Shown piece after piece: positions 17,915-27,886 of a DNA stretch of 64,000 nt. Source of the stretch: Buttiauxella sp965119215 (GTDB lineage: Bacteria > Pseudomonadota > Gammaproteobacteria > Enterobacterales > Enterobacteriaceae). The position numbers and the translations under genes are program-made. The stretch lies in the NCBI GenBank assembly GCA_965119215.1, contig CBCPKK010000005.1:372001-436000 (forward strand), given 5' to 3'. The notes beneath the pieces were generated by a model, which saw only the letters and a program-made list of their open reading frames with translations, searched no databases and was not told the origin of the DNA. Within the stretch, counting starts at the first letter, position 1. Every line of letters starts with the position of its first letter.

Positions 17915-18301
17915 ATGGCTATTCCTGAAAAATATGAAAACGTAGAACGCTGGGCATTCGGTGACACCGAGCAACAGGCGGATGAACTGGTCAAGCTGGT
18001 GCTTGAAGGCGTGAAAACAGCGACCTGCTCTAATCTGGACGGCGAGGGTATTGCGCAGCCTGGTGATATCTTTGTGGTAGTCGATGGCAAAAATGAACCG
18101 GTTTGCGCGATAGAACTGACCACCGTAGATATGAGCACTTATGATCAGGTCGACGAAGCGCACGCTCTGGCAGAAGGTGAGGGTGACAAAACGCTGACCT
18201 ACTGGCGCAAAGAGCATAAGCGCTTTTTTGAAGAGTACGATCTGTTCTCACCGGATATGACATTGGTGCTGATGCACTTCAAGGTTATCGAAAAGTTCTG
18301 A
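17915..18301 (+). CDS. ASCH-domain protein (YhfF-like)
   Basis: 128-residue single-domain protein. The pattern KTATCSNLDGEGIAQPGDIFVVVDGKNEPVCAIEL, followed by EGEGDKTLTYWRKEHKRFF, is that of the ASCH fold, a PUA-like domain thought to bind RNA or modified nucleosides. No substrate can be assigned. It lies between gyrA and rcsC, where E. coli has the ato genes and several yfa genes. AAGGCG precedes the ATG. Confidence 0.75.
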   Translation: MAIPEKYENVERWAFGDTEQQADELVKLVLEGVKTATCSNLDGEGIAQPGDIFVVVDGKNEPVCAIELTTVDMSTYDQVDEAHALAEGEGDKTLTYWRKEHKRFFEEYDLFSPDMTLVLMHFKVIEKF

Positions 18302-18339
18302 TTGTTTTGCCACAAGGCTTCAGCTACAACTTCGGTTTC

Positions 18340-18373
18340 GTAGGGTAGATGTCGCGCTGCTAATCCACCCTAC
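18340..18373. repeat. REP-like palindromic element upstream of rcsC
   Basis: GTAGGGT (18340-18346) pairs with ACCCTAC (18367-18373); the inner sequence GATGTCGCGCTGCTAATCC matches the units at 21322 and 51610. It directly precedes an ATG that would open a 28-codon N-terminal extension of rcsC. Confidence 0.65.
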
Positions 18374-18457
18374 ATGTCCTTTGCCGTTGCGGGCTGCCAT
18401 TTTTGCGGCTACCTTAACGGCATCCAAAGTTTTGCAATTTCCACGACCAGGCTCAAT

Positions 18458-21307
18458 TTGAAATATCTTGTCTCCTTTCGCACTACGCTAAAAGTCTCCC
18501 GTTACCTGTTCCGGGCTCTGGCTTTATTGCTTTGGCTGCTGATTGCACTCTTTTCGGTGTTCTACATCGTGAATGCCCTACATGAAAAAGAGTCAGAAAT
18601 TCGTCAGGAATTTAACATCAGCTTCGATCAGGCGCAGCGTTACATTCAACGCACGTCTGATGTAGTGAAGGAACTAAAATACATCGCGGAAAACCGTCTT
18701 ACTGCCACCAATGGCGTGCTACCGACTATTGAAAACGATGATAACAAAGTTGACCCGCCGAGTTTCATGCCGCTGTTCCCGGACTCCGACTGTTCCGCCG
18801 TCAGTTCGTCATGGCGCACTTCTTTGCAATCGCTGGCGTGGTTTCTCCGCTACTGGCGCGACAACTTCTCCGCGGCTTACGATCTCAACCGTGTCTTTTT
18901 GATTGGCGGCGACAACCTCTGCATGGCAGATTTCGGGCTACGTGAAATGCCTCTTGAGCGCGAAAAAGCGCTGAAAGCATTGCATGAGCGCATCATGAAA
19001 TACCGCAACGCGCCGCAAGATGAACGCAGCAATAGCATTTACTGGATTGGCCAGGGCGCACGTCCAGGCGTTGGGTATTTCTACACGCTTACCCCTGTTT
19101 ATCTCGCTAACCGCTTACAGGCGCTGCTGGGTGTTGAGCAAACCATCCGCATGGAAAACTTCCTTTCACCGGGTTCGATGCCAATTGGCGTAACGATTCT
19201 CGATGAAAATAGTCATCCACTTATTTCACTGGCTGGCCCGGAAGCGCGTATCGAGCCTGAAAGTAAATGGGTGCAAGAACGCTCATGGTTTGGCTACACC
19301 GCCGGTTTTAAGCAATTTATCCTCAAGAAGAACTTACCTCCGTCGTCAATGAGCGTGGTGTACTCCGTACCTGTGGATATGGTGCTGGAGAGTATCCGCA
19401 TGCTGATCCTCAACGCTCTGCTGCTGAATATTCTGGTCGGGGTTGTGCTGTTCACCCTGGCGCGCATGTACGAAAAGCGGATATTTATTCCTGCGGAAAA
19501 TGACGCCCTGCGCCTTGAAGAACACGAGCAGTTCAACCGTAAAATAGTCGCTTCGGCTCCGGTCGGCATCTGCATTTTGCGCACTCAGGACGGGACTAAC
19601 ATTCTGAGTAACGAACTGGCGCACAACTATCTCAACATGCTGACCCATGAAGACCGGCAGCGGCTAACGCAAATTATCTGCGGCCAGCAGGTTAACTTTG
19701 TCGACGTGCTTACCAGCAGCCATACCAACTTGCAGATTAGCTTTGTCCATTCTCGTTATCGCAATGAAAACGTGGCGATTTGTGTGCTGGTGGATGTGAG
19801 CGCGCGCGTCAAAATGGAAGAGTCGCTACAGGAAATGGCGCAAGCCTCTGAGCAGGCGAGCCAGTCAAAATCCATGTTCCTTGCTACAGTGAGCCACGAA
19901 CTGCGCACTCCGCTGTATGGCATCATTGGTAATCTGGATTTGTTGCAAACCAAAGAACTGCCCAAAGGGGTAGATCGCCTGGTCACGGCGATGAACAACT
20001 CTTCCAGCCTGTTGCTGAAAATCATCAGCGATATTCTCGACTTCTCGAAGATTGAATCAGAACAGTTAAAAATAGAACCGCGCGAGTTCTCGCCGCGTGA
20101 AGTGATGAGCCACATTACCGCGAACTATTTACCGCTGGTGGTGCGTAAACAACTCGGCCTGTACTGCTTTATCGAACCGGATGTGCCGCTGACGCTGCAA
20201 GGCGACCCAATGCGCTTACAGCAGGTGATTTCCAACCTGCTCAGCAACGCCATCAAATTTACCGATATCGGCTGCATTATTCTGCATGTCAGCGTTGAAG
20301 GGGATTATCTCTCTTTACGCGTGCGTGACACGGGCGTGGGTATTCCGGCCAAAGAAGTCACGCGCTTATTCGATCCGTTCTTCCAGGTGGGTACTGGCGT
20401 GCAGCATAACTTCCAGGGCACCGGGCTGGGTCTTGCCATCTGTGAGAAGTTAATCAGCATGATGGATGGTGATATTTCTGTTGATACCGAAGTGGGGATG
20501 GGAAGCCAGTTCACCATTCGCATTCCTTTATATAGTGCGAATTATGCCCAACAGGAGCCGGTGGAAGGGCTGATTAACAAACGGTGTTGGTTGGCGGTGC
20601 GTAATGCTTCGCTTGGCCATTATCTGGAGACATTGCTGGCCAAAAACGGTATCGAAGTTCATCAGTATGACGGTGAAACACCGGATAGCGATGATATTTT
20701 GATAACCGATGATGAACTGGAAAAAGCCTGGGAAGGGCGTGCGGCGATTATTTTCTGCCGTCGCCATATCGGTATTCCAATTGAAACAACACCGGGCTGC
20801 TGGTTGCACAGCCTTGCTGCACCTCACGACCTCATGCTGTTACTGGGTCGCATCTACAGCGTTACGGTGAATGTACCGGGTACTGATTCTGCATCGCCTG
20901 CGCCTGCGGACAACAATGAACGAAACGACGACATGATGATCCTCGTGGTCGACGATCATCCAATCAACCGGCGCTTACTGGCCGATCAGCTGGGATCGTT
21001 GGGCTATCAATGCAAAACGGCGAACGATGGCGTGGATGCACTCAATGTGTTGAGCAAAAATCATATTGATATTGTGCTCAGTGACGTGAACATGCCGAAT
21101 ATGGATGGTTATCGTCTGACACAGCGGATTCGTCAGTTAGGTCTGACGCTACCTGTCGTGGGTGTTACTGCAAATGCGCTGGCAGAAGAGAAGCAACGCT
21201 GTCTGGAGTCGGGAATGGATAGCTGTCTGTCGAAGCCGGTGACGCTGGATATCCTCAAAAAGACGGTAGATCTCTATGCGGACCGCGTTCGTAATAGCAG
21301 AGGATAG
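18458..21307 (+). CDS. rcsC: Hybrid sensor histidine kinase RcsC
   Basis: Inner-membrane hybrid kinase of the Rcs envelope-stress phosphorelay. Order: TM1 (LFRALALLLWLLIALFSVFYIV), periplasmic domain, TM2 (MLILNALLLNILVGVVLFTLA), PAS-like region, dimerisation domain with the phosphorylated His in VSHELRTPLYG (near residue 479), ATPase domain (GTGLGLAIC), ABL domain, and receiver with Asp in IVLSDVNMPNMDG (near 875). I choose the TTG at 18458 (read LKYLVSF, E. coli MKYLASF): this gives 949 residues, the E. coli length, with AGG seven bases upstream. The upstream ATG at 18374 abuts a REP element and would put extra sequence before TM1. Confidence 0.93.
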   Translation: MKYLVSFRTTLKVSRYLFRALALLLWLLIALFSVFYIVNALHEKESEIRQEFNISFDQAQRYIQRTSDVVKELKYIAENRLTATNGVLPTIENDDNKVDPPSFMPLFPDSDCSAVSSSWRTSLQSLAWFLRYWRDNFSAAYDLNRVFLIGGDNLCMADFGLREMPLEREKALKALHERIMKYRNAPQDERSNSIYWIGQGARPGVGYFYTLTPVYLANRLQALLGVEQTIRMENFLSPGSMPIGVTILDENSHPLISLAGPEARIEPESKWVQERSWFGYTAGFKQFILKKNLPPSSMSVVYSVPVDMVLESIRMLILNALLLNILVGVVLFTLARMYEKRIFIPAENDALRLEEHEQFNRKIVASAPVGICILRTQDGTNILSNELAHNYLNMLTHEDRQRLTQIICGQQVNFVDVLTSSHTNLQISFVHSRYRNENVAICVLVDVSARVKMEESLQEMAQASEQASQSKSMFLATVSHELRTPLYGIIGNLDLLQTKELPKGVDRLVTAMNNSSSLLLKIISDILDFSKIESEQLKIEPREFSPREVMSHITANYLPLVVRKQLGLYCFIEPDVPLTLQGDPMRLQQVISNLLSNAIKFTDIGCIILHVSVEGDYLSLRVRDTGVGIPAKEVTRLFDPFFQVGTGVQHNFQGTGLGLAICEKLISMMDGDISVDTEVGMGSQFTIRIPLYSANYAQQEPVEGLINKRCWLAVRNASLGHYLETLLAKNGIEVHQYDGETPDSDDILITDDELEKAWEGRAAIIFCRRHIGIPIETTPGCWLHSLAAPHDLMLLLGRIYSVTVNVPGTDSASPAPADNNERNDDMMILVVDDHPINRRLLADQLGSLGYQCKTANDGVDALNVLSKNHIDIVLSDVNMPNMDGYRLTQRIRQLGLTLPVVGVTANALAEEKQRCLESGMDSCLSKPVTLDILKKTVDLYADRVRNSRG

Positions 21308-21321
21308 TGCGTTAAAAAAGA

Positions 21322-21395
21322 GGGTGGATGTCGCTTGCGCTAATCCACCTTACAACCACTCTTCGTAGGCCGGATTAGCATAAGCGACATCCGAC
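21322..21395. repeat. Inverted pair of REP units between rcsC and rcsB
   Basis: Two units in opposite orientation, 21322-21353 (GGATGTCGCTTGCGCTAATCC core) and 21365-21395, fill the gap between convergent rcsC and rcsB. Such BIME pairs often mark convergent 3' ends and may stabilise or terminate both transcripts. Confidence 0.8.
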
Positions 21396-21412
21396 ACGAG
21401 TTTCAGTAAATG

Positions 21413-22063
21413 TTATTCTTTATCCGCTGGGGAAAGACTTACTGAAGAAAGATAGTTCAGCAGGGCGATGTCATTTTCCACGCCCAGTTTCATCATTGCA
21501 GATTTTTTCTGGCTGCTGATGGTCTTGATGCTGCGGTTCAGTTTACGGGCAATTTCTGTGACCAGGAAACCTTCAGCGAACAGGCGCAGTACTTCGCTCT
21601 CTTTCGGAGACAAACGCTTGTCGCCGTAACCGCCAGCACTGATTTTTTCCAGCAGGCGAGCAACGCTCTCTGGGGCGAATTTTTTGCCTTTCTGCAATGC
21701 TGCCAGCGCTTTTGGTAAGTCAGTTGGCGCGCCTTGCTTCAATACAATCCCTTCGATATCAAGTTCTAATACTGCGCTCAAAATAGCAGGGTTGTTGTTC
21801 ATCGTCAGAACGATGATTGAAATGCTCGGGAAGTGACGCTTGATGTACTTGATAAGCGTAATGCCGTCGCCGTATTTGTCGCCAGGCATTGAGAGATCGG
21901 TTATCAAAACATGGGCATCAAGCTTGGGTAAGTTATTGATAAGTGCTGTGGAATCTTCAAACTCGCCGACCACATTCACCCACTCGATCTGCTCGAGAGA
22001 TTTACGAATGCCGAACAGGACAATCGGATGGTCGTCGGCAATAATTACGTTCATACTGTTCAT
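21413..22063 (-). CDS. rcsB: Response regulator RcsB
   Basis: 216 residues, the E. coli length. It has a receiver domain with phospho-acceptor Asp56 (VLITDLSMPGDKYGDG) and a C-terminal LuxR-type HTH (RLSPKESEVLRLFAEGFLVTEIA). It is the output regulator of the Rcs phosphorelay for capsule, motility and envelope-stress genes. The start MNSMNVIIADDH is the E. coli start; the frame stays open 29 codons upstream into rcsD. Sixteen bases separate it from rcsD, so they are likely cotranscribed. Confidence 0.97.
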   Translation of the reverse strand: MNSMNVIIADDHPIVLFGIRKSLEQIEWVNVVGEFEDSTALINNLPKLDAHVLITDLSMPGDKYGDGITLIKYIKRHFPSISIIVLTMNNNPAILSAVLELDIEGIVLKQGAPTDLPKALAALQKGKKFAPESVARLLEKISAGGYGDKRLSPKESEVLRLFAEGFLVTEIARKLNRSIKTISSQKKSAMMKLGVENDIALLNYLSSVSLSPADKE

Positions 22064-22079
22064 GTAATAGGCTACCTTG

Positions 22080-24737
22080 CTACAGCAAACTCTTGACGTA
22101 AGCGTCAATATCGCTGGTATATTTTTGTATGTTGGTAGCATCACTTTCACGAATGTGATGCTCTAACGTTTCACATAACTGTTTGCCGGGTATCAGATTG
22201 AGCATTGCAAACACCCCCTTCAAGCGGTGAGCTGTTTGCGCTAATGCTGCGAAATCATGCGCCGCAGATTCAGTATACAATCTCCTAACATCTTCCGGTA
22301 CTGTGTCGACAAACAGCGCGTAATAGCCACTGGCATGAAGCTGCGCATTTTCATCGCCACCCAACGGTGACTCCGAAATACCCTCTTGCGCCAGTTGCTC
22401 TTCTATCAGTTGTAGCACCGCATCCTGCATGGCATTGCTGATATTAAAATTAACCCGGAATTGGCCAGGGCCTAACTTCCGCATTCCGTTCTCATCATCG
22501 CTTAAAAGCAAACCCGAAGATGTAAGATTAGACGGATTATCTGTCAGGAAGATATCAAATTCTTGACTTGCCAGTCTTTCATCCGGCGCGATGCACTGCG
22601 CACCCCAGTTTTCCAGCAGGCGGGTGACGATATTTCGCACTTCATTTGAGGTGATATCAATCATCGCCACCACATCATCAAGCAACTTTTCTTCTTGCTC
22701 TATATTCTGCGGTTCAGCGGTCATTTTGATGTGCAGATTATAGCGTGTACCAATTCCCTCGCGGGTTTTGATATTCAGATGCCCGCCCAATTTGCGCGAC
22801 AATTGGTCACAGAGATAAAACGTTAATCCGTTAGCACGCCCGTAACGATCTTCACTGGTTTCGTTAAGGAACGGGAAGTGGAGATTATCGACTTCGCCGT
22901 TATTAATGCCGTCGCCGGTATCCAGAATGCGGAACAGCAGGCGGTCGGGGCCGGATTCTTCTTCTGTGATATCCAGGGTGATTTTGCCAATGTGGGTCGT
23001 TGTCACCGAATAATGCAGCAATAACTCCAGGACTTTACGCAGTGCTTCACGATCGCCATGGCGTTCTTCATCCGCCGCCAGGTGATTGTTGATCAGTAGC
23101 TGCAAGCCCTTACGCTTGATAATCGGCAGCATTTCCAGCGCCACTTCATCAATTAACGGCTGGATGGCGAACTGTGTCGCGTTGGTTTTCCAGACGTCGG
23201 TTTCCAGCATATTCAGTAACTGAATTTCATCCACCAGACGCAAAATGCTTTGTGCTTCATTGGCGACTGACTGCGCTTGTGGCGAATTTAACGCACTGGC
23301 GTGTTCGGCAATTTTTTTCACCGGTTGTTGTAACGCTTCGCCAATATGCTGCATGAACGTAATCCGTCCCTGCTGATTTTTTTCATACAAGCGTTGAGCT
23401 TGTTTGAGTTTTTTGTTCACCAGAATCTCGCGATCCTGATCGCGAATCACAAAAATCTGCGTGCGCGGTGCAATCTGGCTGCGGAACTGGCGGATCTCAT
23501 ACAGTTCATTGTTGATAGTCGCCTGAATGACTCCCTGATGCTGATCGGCCATCGCAATAATATTTTGCAGGTTCAGATGCGGCAGCAGATGGTCGGCAAT
23601 TTTATTGCTGATGACCGTGCGATTTGAGTCCAGGTTATGCACCAACAGGCCAAGCGGCAATTGCGCAACAATCTCTTCATTTAATGCACGTAAGATTTGT
23701 AATTCGCCATTGTCGTTTTGCACTTCAACAGGGCGCGCGGCGTGTTGGCGAAAAGTCGTGAAACCAAACAGCGCCAGCACCAGCAAGCCAATATTGAGCA
23801 ATAGCGGCAGTAAAATATTCTGCAAAGTGTCCATCAACAAGGTGCCAAGCGGCACCTGCCACACCAGGCTAAGCTGAGTTGTCGCAAGCGGGGAGGCTAT
23901 TTCAATTTTCGCGCCATTAAAGTTAATGGTGACGCTATCCGGGCCTTCCTTCTCTGAGCTATTGACCGGAAGCTGGGCATCATTATTTTCCAGACGGAAA
24001 CTATCCAGCGACATTGTTGGCGGAATCAAATCGTTGGTGGGTAAATCAAACGCCACAACGGTTGCCAGATGGCCCGGCTGGTTAAAGGTGGTACGCAGTG
24101 TAAAGTAGTGGCCGTTTTGCCATGCCAGATGGCGCAATGGGGAAAAACTTTCACGTTCATCCAGTGCGTTTGCCTGCTGAAGCATTTCCGCGCGACGGGA
24201 ATCGACAATCGAACCGACACCGCTTTCTTTGAGGCCGGATGAGAGGTCTTTGAGTGGCAAAGTAGAAACCAGGATCATGCTGTTATCCTGGCCGTTTAAA
24301 TAGTACATCGACCACGGGCTATTTTCAGCGCCCCACAGCGTATCAAGATAGGTGGAGATACGTTGGGTCATATCCAGCGTCGAGCTGTCGTGGGAACCGA
24401 AAATCAGGGCTTCGGTTTTGCGGCGTGGTTTTTCTAAGTAGTAAACATCCTGGCGCAGGCGAGTTTCCTGCAAACCGTCACTTGCCGGTGCTGTTGATAC
24501 GGCGATGTTGTCATAAATTTGCCAGGTGGCGTAACGGTAGGTATCAACCCGCTTATGCAGCGCATGGGTGATATCAACAATCTGGTAGCTCTTATCTTTT
24601 AGCCAGGTGTTGACGGCGCTTTGCACCATAACGCCCATAGCCACCAATAGCACCACGATCAATAAAAGGAAGAAACGCGTGATATTGCCGGGGATAAGCG
24701 AAAATTTATTAGGGATCATACTGTCTGACTGACTCAT
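22080..24737 (-). CDS. rcsD: Phosphotransferase RcsD
   Basis: 885-residue intermediate that passes phosphate from RcsC to RcsB. It has TM1 (ITRFFLLLIVVLLVAMGVMV), a periplasmic domain, TM2 (ILLPLLLNIGLLVLALFGF), a degenerate histidine-kinase-like core without the catalytic His, an ABL-type domain, and a C-terminal HPt domain with the phospho-His in AQTAHRLKGVFAML. I start at MSQSDSM, close to the E. coli length of 890; a longer in-frame extension (MCGFSC) exists but adds a Cys-rich stretch with no homology I know. No strong ribosome-binding site is visible at either. Confidence 0.93.
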   Translation of the reverse strand: MSQSDSMIPNKFSLIPGNITRFFLLLIVVLLVAMGVMVQSAVNTWLKDKSYQIVDITHALHKRVDTYRYATWQIYDNIAVSTAPASDGLQETRLRQDVYYLEKPRRKTEALIFGSHDSSTLDMTQRISTYLDTLWGAENSPWSMYYLNGQDNSMILVSTLPLKDLSSGLKESGVGSIVDSRRAEMLQQANALDERESFSPLRHLAWQNGHYFTLRTTFNQPGHLATVVAFDLPTNDLIPPTMSLDSFRLENNDAQLPVNSSEKEGPDSVTINFNGAKIEIASPLATTQLSLVWQVPLGTLLMDTLQNILLPLLLNIGLLVLALFGFTTFRQHAARPVEVQNDNGELQILRALNEEIVAQLPLGLLVHNLDSNRTVISNKIADHLLPHLNLQNIIAMADQHQGVIQATINNELYEIRQFRSQIAPRTQIFVIRDQDREILVNKKLKQAQRLYEKNQQGRITFMQHIGEALQQPVKKIAEHASALNSPQAQSVANEAQSILRLVDEIQLLNMLETDVWKTNATQFAIQPLIDEVALEMLPIIKRKGLQLLINNHLAADEERHGDREALRKVLELLLHYSVTTTHIGKITLDITEEESGPDRLLFRILDTGDGINNGEVDNLHFPFLNETSEDRYGRANGLTFYLCDQLSRKLGGHLNIKTREGIGTRYNLHIKMTAEPQNIEQEEKLLDDVVAMIDITSNEVRNIVTRLLENWGAQCIAPDERLASQEFDIFLTDNPSNLTSSGLLLSDDENGMRKLGPGQFRVNFNISNAMQDAVLQLIEEQLAQEGISESPLGGDENAQLHASGYYALFVDTVPEDVRRLYTESAAHDFAALAQTAHRLKGVFAMLNLIPGKQLCETLEHHIRESDATNIQKYTSDIDAYVKSLL

Positions 24738-25183
24738 TGTTAGCGCGCAACCCGGCGAGCATTCGCCACGTAAAAAATCGACTGTTCTGCCAGCTGGCAG
24801 GCATGGTACAGGCTGGAGCCGTAAACAAGAAAACCCGCACACCTGAAGATAAGAATACCTGTATCAGGCTCTGGCGTCATCGATTGTGTTGAAAACCCAA
24901 CGAGTATAATTCGAAATTCGCACTTTTCCAGGCTATTGATAATTCGCCAAAATAACACGCATCAATGGGACGTATTTTCGCCAGTTATTTGCGGTGTTTT
25001 TGTACAAAATTATTTAACCTGTACAACTATTTTTTTTGAAATGGTTTTCTATTTTCTAGTCTTACTTCTAAGAAAATTCTCGTATCGCTAAGCTGATTTT
25101 ATGGAGGGTGCAGAGGATTTCTTAATAGTCGTTACTTTTTGGTGGGAGTAGCACAAAATGATTAAAGTTACGTAAAGAAGCGT

Positions 25184-25276
25184 AAAAAAAACCGGATGCA
25201 AGCATCCGGTCCAAAATAGGGGTAAACAGACATTCAAAACTGAATGACGGTAATAAATAAAGTTAATGATGATAGC
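25184..25276 (-). ncRNA. micF: MicF small RNA
   Basis: Divergent from ompC, in the rcsD-ompC gap. On the minus strand it begins GCTATCATCATTAACTTTAT, the known MicF 5' seed that pairs with the ompF leader, and ends in the hairpin ACCGGATGC/GCATCCGGT followed by eight T residues. The span is exactly 93 nt, the E. coli MicF length. Family role: Hfq-dependent repression of ompF translation. The rest of the 864-bp rcsD-ompC gap holds the ompC promoter on the right and, on the left, presumably the rcsD promoter (a TATACT at about 24905 on the minus strand). Confidence 0.95.
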
Positions 25277-25432
25277 GGGAGGTATTTTATATATAAATGA
25301 CACCTATGTTTTATCATTCAGTGCTACGAATCTTAATTTTACATATCTTGTTGTTTTTATTGTTTGTTTTAATTTTTTTGACGATTAGTGCTTGTATTCT
25401 TGTCATTTCGTGCTGAAAAAAGTTCCCTGATA

Positions 25433-25495
25433 TTTACATTTTGAAACACCTATGTGGATAAATGAAACATCTATAGGGTTTTAGTATCATATTCG
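25433..25495 (+). promoter_or_regulatory. OmpR-binding region of the ompC promoter
   Basis: Three tandem segments resemble the E. coli C1-C2-C3 sites: TTTACATTTTGAAACACC (25433-25450), GATAAATGAAACATCT (about 25457-25472) and GTTTTAGTATCATATTCG (about 25478-25495). Their spacing and order are as in E. coli ompC. Confidence 0.8.
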
Positions 25496-25601
25496 GGTTG
25501 GATTAATTTGTATTTGTTTCGGACAATGAATTAGCCGACTGATTTGAAAGCAATCAGTAAGCAGTGGCATATAAAAAAGCATATAACAGAGGGTTAATAA
25601 C

Positions 25602-26693
25602 ATGAAAGTTAAAGCACTGTCTCTCCTGATCCCAGCATTGTTGGTAGCAGGCACCGCTCATGCGGCAGAAATTTATAACAAAGACGGCAACAAATTAGAT
25701 CTGTACGGTAAAGTAGATGGCTTACATTACTTCTCTGACGACAAAAGCGTAGATGGCGATCAGTCCTATATCCGTATTGGCTTCAAAGGCGAAACTCAGA
25801 TTAATGACCAACTGACTGGTTACGGTCAGTGGGAATACAACGTTCAGGCGAACAACACTGAAAGCAGTACTGATCAGTCATGGACTCGTTTAGGCTTCGC
25901 GGGTCTGCGTTTTGCTGACTACGGTTCATTCGACTACGGTCGTAACTACGGCGTTGTTTACGACGTAACTTCATGGACTGACGTTCTGCCAGAATTCGGC
26001 GGCGACACCTACGGTTCTGACAACTTCCTGCAGTCTCGTGCTAACGGCGTTGCAACTTACCGTAACACCGACTTCTTCGGTCTGGTTGACGGTCTGAACT
26101 TTGCTCTGCAATACCAGGGTAAAAACGGTAGCGTTTCTGGCGAAGGCATGACTGCAAACGGTCGTGGTGCTCTGAAACAAAACGGTGACGGCTTCGGCGG
26201 TTCCCTGACTTATGATCTGGGTGAAGGTTTCAGCCTGGGTTCAGCGATCTCTAGCTCTAAACGTACCACTGACCAGAACAATCTGGCACTGGGCGAAGGC
26301 GACCGCGCTGAAACCTATACTGGCGGCCTGAAATATGACGCTAACAACGTATACCTGGCTACTCAGTATACTCAGACCTACAACGCAACTCGCGCTGGCG
26401 ACCAGGGCTTTGCTAACAAAGCACAGAACTTCGAAGTTGTTGCTCAGTACCAGTTCGACTTCGGTCTGCGTCCTTCCGTTGCTTACCTGCAGTCCAAAGG
26501 TAAAGACATCGAAGGTTACGGCGATCAAGACCTGCTGAAATATGTTGATGTTGGCGCGACTTACTACTTCAACAAAAACATGTCCACCTATGTTGATTAC
26601 AAAATCAACCTGCTGGATGAAAATAACTTCACCCGTAACGCTGGCGTCTCTACTGATGACGTAGTAGCACTGGGTCTGGTTTACCAGTTCTAA
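25602..26693 (+). CDS. ompC: Outer-membrane porin OmpC
   Basis: 363-residue precursor of a trimeric general porin. The signal peptide is 21 residues (MKVKALSLLIPALLVAGTAHA), and the mature protein begins AEIYNKDGNKLDLYGKVDGLHYFS. The loop-3 constriction motif PEFGGDTYGSDNF and the terminal Phe (GLVYQF) of the 16-strand barrel are present. The neighbours micF and rcsD and the OmpR sites upstream identify it as ompC rather than ompF or phoE. Confidence 0.95.
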   Translation: MKVKALSLLIPALLVAGTAHAAEIYNKDGNKLDLYGKVDGLHYFSDDKSVDGDQSYIRIGFKGETQINDQLTGYGQWEYNVQANNTESSTDQSWTRLGFAGLRFADYGSFDYGRNYGVVYDVTSWTDVLPEFGGDTYGSDNFLQSRANGVATYRNTDFFGLVDGLNFALQYQGKNGSVSGEGMTANGRGALKQNGDGFGGSLTYDLGEGFSLGSAISSSKRTTDQNNLALGEGDRAETYTGGLKYDANNVYLATQYTQTYNATRAGDQGFANKAQNFEVVAQYQFDFGLRPSVAYLQSKGKDIEGYGDQDLLKYVDVGATYYFNKNMSTYVDYKINLLDENNFTRNAGVSTDDVVALGLVYQF

Positions 26694-26719
26694 TACCTGC
26701 TCTCGCAGAATTAGATGTG

Positions 26720-26744
26720 AAGGGCGCCTCAGGGCGCCTTTTTT
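26720..26744 (+). terminator. ompC terminator
   Basis: GGCGCC repeats form a GC-rich hairpin (about 26722-26740) followed by six T residues. Confidence 0.8.
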
Positions 26745-26832
26745 ACGTCTGAACCCTCAACAACCGTTCACTTTTAGCCAAATTTTTTGCCAGTTGGTGT
26801 ACCCTTTTGCGCTCAAACAGGAGAGATAAACA

Positions 26833-27873
26833 ATGGACTTACGATTACTACGCTATGGCTTGTTTGCCATTGTTCTGGGTGCTTTAGCGGGCTGTGATAA
26901 TCCGACGGCGAAAGGCAATACCGGCATGGTGCTGGAAGGCAAAACCATGGGGACATACTGGCGTGCCAGTCTCGCGGGTGTGGACAATGCACGGCAGGCT
27001 GAACTGCGCGAAAAAATTCAGGCGCAGTTAGATGGCGACGATCGCCTGTTATCGACTTACAAAAAAGATTCTGCATTATCGCTTTTCAACCAGTCGCCTT
27101 CGACAGAACCTTATCCGGTTGCCGAAGCGATGAGCGATATTGTGACCATGGCGTTGCGCATCGGGGCGAAAACAGACGGTGCGATGGATATCACAGTTGG
27201 CCCACTGGTGAATCTCTGGGGATTTGGCCCGGAGAAACAACCCATTAAAACGCCGAGTCAGGCGCAAATAGACGCGGCGAAAGCGTTAACGGGCTTGCAT
27301 CATCTGACGGTAATTAACCAGGCTGGGAAGCAGTGGTTACAGAAAGATCTACCGGGTTTGTATGTTGATCTTTCGACAATGGGTGAGGGTTATGCGGCCG
27401 ATCATCTGGCGCGTTTAATGGAACAGAACGGTATCAGCCGTTATCTGGTTTCTGTTGGCGGTGCAGTGGTAACCCGCGGCACCAATCCTGATGGAAAAGC
27501 CTGGCGAGTGGCCATTCAGAAGCCAACCGATCGTGAAAATGCGGTGCAGGCGGTGGTTGATCTCAACGGACATGGCATCAGCACGTCAGGAAGTTATCGC
27601 AATTACTATGAGCTGGATGGCAAGCGCCTGTCGCACGTGATTGATCCGCAAACGGGTCAGCCAATTCAGCACAAACTCGTTTCCGCGACGGTGATTTCAC
27701 CGACTGCAATGGAAGCTGATGGCTGGGATACTGGCCTGATGGTTCTGGGGACTGAAAAAGCGAAACAGGTTGCGGAAAAAGAGGGGCTGGCGGTTTATCT
27801 GATAACCAAAGAAGGTGACAGTTTTACCACCTGGATGTCGCCGCAGTTTAAAACTTTCCTGTTAAGCGAGTAA
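26833..27873 (+). CDS. apbE: FAD:protein FMN transferase lipoprotein ApbE
   Basis: 346-residue lipoprotein with lipobox LAGC (Cys21). The ApbE fold is recognised from GKTMGTYWRA near the N-terminus, the DGAMDITVGPLVNLWGFGP segment, GEGYAADHL, and the C-terminal metal/FAD-binding TAMEADGWDTGLMVLG. Family role: Mg-dependent transfer of FMN from FAD to Thr residues of periplasm-facing flavoproteins such as NqrC and RnfG. GGAG precedes the ATG. It stands between ompC and ada as in E. coli. Confidence 0.95.
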   Translation: MDLRLLRYGLFAIVLGALAGCDNPTAKGNTGMVLEGKTMGTYWRASLAGVDNARQAELREKIQAQLDGDDRLLSTYKKDSALSLFNQSPSTEPYPVAEAMSDIVTMALRIGAKTDGAMDITVGPLVNLWGFGPEKQPIKTPSQAQIDAAKALTGLHHLTVINQAGKQWLQKDLPGLYVDLSTMGEGYAADHLARLMEQNGISRYLVSVGGAVVTRGTNPDGKAWRVAIQKPTDRENAVQAVVDLNGHGISTSGSYRNYYELDGKRLSHVIDPQTGQPIQHKLVSATVISPTAMEADGWDTGLMVLGTEKAKQVAEKEGLAVYLITKEGDSFTTWMSPQFKTFLLSE

Positions 27874-27886
27874 CTAAGCACCAGGG

